Shown here: one piece after another, positions 37,992 to 38,628 of the stretch
Position numbering within the stretch: the first letter of the stretch is position 1
Layout: each line of letters opens with the position of its first letter
IMG/VR virus record: IMGVR_UViG_3300042868_004422
Coordinates: 1 to 38,628 of that record
Origin: a virus
Length of the DNA stretch: 38,628 nucleotides
Strand: one strand, 5' to 3'
Made by a program: the position numbers and the translations under genes
The notes under the pieces: generated by a model
What the model was told of the DNA's origin: nothing
The model's database searches: none
What the model saw: only the letters and a program-made list of their open reading frames with translations

Positions 37992-38522
37992 TTAGTCGAG
38001 GAAAGAGTCGTTATCGTCTTCTTCGATTTCACCAAACACGTCAGCAGTGACCTTCTTGCCGCCGAACGCATCGCCGTCCTTGACGAACTGGATGGCGTCG
38101 AGGGTCGCGTTCACACGCTTGCCCCACTGGTTGTCCTGCGCCCACAGCGAGATCGCTGCGTTGACGTAGCAACCGGCGTAAGGCTTGCCGTCTTCTTCGG
38201 CCAGAGGGTTCTTCTTCTGGTCAACGATCACAGGGCGAACCTTGGTCGATGCAGAGACGAACATGGAGCCGTCGTAGCCGTCGTAATCCTTCTCTTCACC
38301 GTCGCCGATGCAGACCTTGAGCGACTTCGGCACGTCCTTGCCCCACTTCTCGGTGGCCACGGCCTTGACGGCTTCCTTGACCTTGGCGATCAGGTCGGCC
38401 TGGTCGCCCTTGTCGAGCAGGAAGTTCGCGTTGAAGCGTGGTTCCTGACCCTGCGCGAACGCCTTGGGGGTCCAGATTTGCGGGAACGAGAGGCGGACGT
38501 TTTTCAATACAATTGCAGTCAT
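37992..38522 (-). CDS. DUF2815 ssDNA-binding protein
   Basis: A 176-aa OB-fold-type single-stranded DNA-binding protein of the DUF2815 family (T7 gp2.5-like). It opens with TAIVLKNVRLSFPQIWTPKA; the middle has CIGDGEEKDYDGYDGSMFVS and VRPVIVDQKKNPL, then the conserved YAGCYVNAAISLWAQDNQWG; the acidic tail EIEEDDNDSFLD is typical for partner contact. ATG 38522 follows AAGGAAA; a longer upstream frame is unlikely. Position beside the nuclease and polymerase supports a role in replication and strand exchange. Confidence 0.9.
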   Translation of the reverse strand: MTAIVLKNVRLSFPQIWTPKAFAQGQEPRFNANFLLDKGDQADLIAKVKEAVKAVATEKWGKDVPKSLKVCIGDGEEKDYDGYDGSMFVSASTKVRPVIVDQKKNPLAEEDGKPYAGCYVNAAISLWAQDNQWGKRVNATLDAIQFVKDGDAFGGKKVTADVFGEIEEDDNDSFLD

Positions 38523-38628
38523 GACTTTTTCCTTAGTTAAATAGATCAACGGCGGCTGCACCAAACGCAGGCCGAGGATCGTGTTCTGGGGCCAGCGATG
38601 GCTTGCCCCGTGGCTTGATGACGAAATC
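38502..38628. repeat. Right copy of 127-bp terminal direct repeat
   Basis: Identical to bases 1-127. It links the end of the contig to its beginning; the operon genes on both sides continue across the joint without disruption. Confidence 0.95.
38533..38628 (-). CDS. Duplicated 3' end of the DUF2800 gene
   Basis: The last codons and stop of the DUF2800 gene (complete at 32-1198) occur again here because of the terminal overlap. It is truncated by the contig end and is not a second gene. Confidence 0.9.
   Translation of the reverse strand, partial: DFVIKPRGKPSLAPEHDPRPAFGAAAVDLFN

Overview
The window is the genome of a temperate, probably short-tailed (podovirus-type) double-stranded DNA bacteriophage, covered about once. 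Its last 127 bases repeat its first 127, so the contig closes into a circle of about 38,501 bp. The overlap is probably an assembler k-mer remnant, so the true packaged ends cannot be read. The core is GC-rich with densely overlapping genes (GTGA, ATGA and TAATG junctions). Family affinities (DUF5309/SU10-type capsid, DUF2800, DUF2815, PrimPol-helicase, YdaS/Cro-like HTH) suit a proteobacterial, plausibly alphaproteobacterial, host; the host is inference only.

Layout. A divergent control region (2401-2496) drives two early arms. The leftward arm crosses the circle junction: 104-aa protein, 58-aa protein, 35-aa membrane peptide, DNA methyltransferase, DUF2800 nuclease, DUF2815 ssDNA-binding protein, a small basic protein, family A DNA polymerase, VRR-NUC nuclease and SNF2 helicase (34181). 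The rightward arm carries an HTH regulator, a DUF3310 protein, a primase-helicase and a protein like the DnaA DNA-binding domain (2497-5882). A convergent XRE-type repressor (5898-6179) appears to be read from a leaderless, lambda cI-like promoter.

An accessory island follows (about 6190-9600), of lower GC and different codon use. It is a leftward series of small cassettes: a GP88-family protein, a DUF7249-like protein, a 30-aa membrane peptide and several unknown proteins. Leaders and terminators are duplicated between cassettes, and it is bounded by 15-bp tandem repeats on one side and a nested hairpin on the other. Next is the most striking non-coding locus (9604-10057): twelve copies of a 12-mer arranged as a near-perfect mirror image around a spacer that is half AT-rich. 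It is a candidate replication origin, partition site or multi-site operator, and its last site lies inside a good candidate late promoter.

The late rightward region (10099-32916) encodes a zinc-finger protein, small and large terminase, portal, scaffold, major capsid, adaptor, tail fibres, a lysis cassette (membrane protein, endolysin, second holin candidate, nested spanins), an S74-chaperone fibre, a probable tail nozzle, four candidate ejection proteins and a DnaQ-like exonuclease. A tyrosine integrase (33142-34197) with a repeat-rich upstream region, probably attP, ends the rightward arm and converges with the helicase gene.
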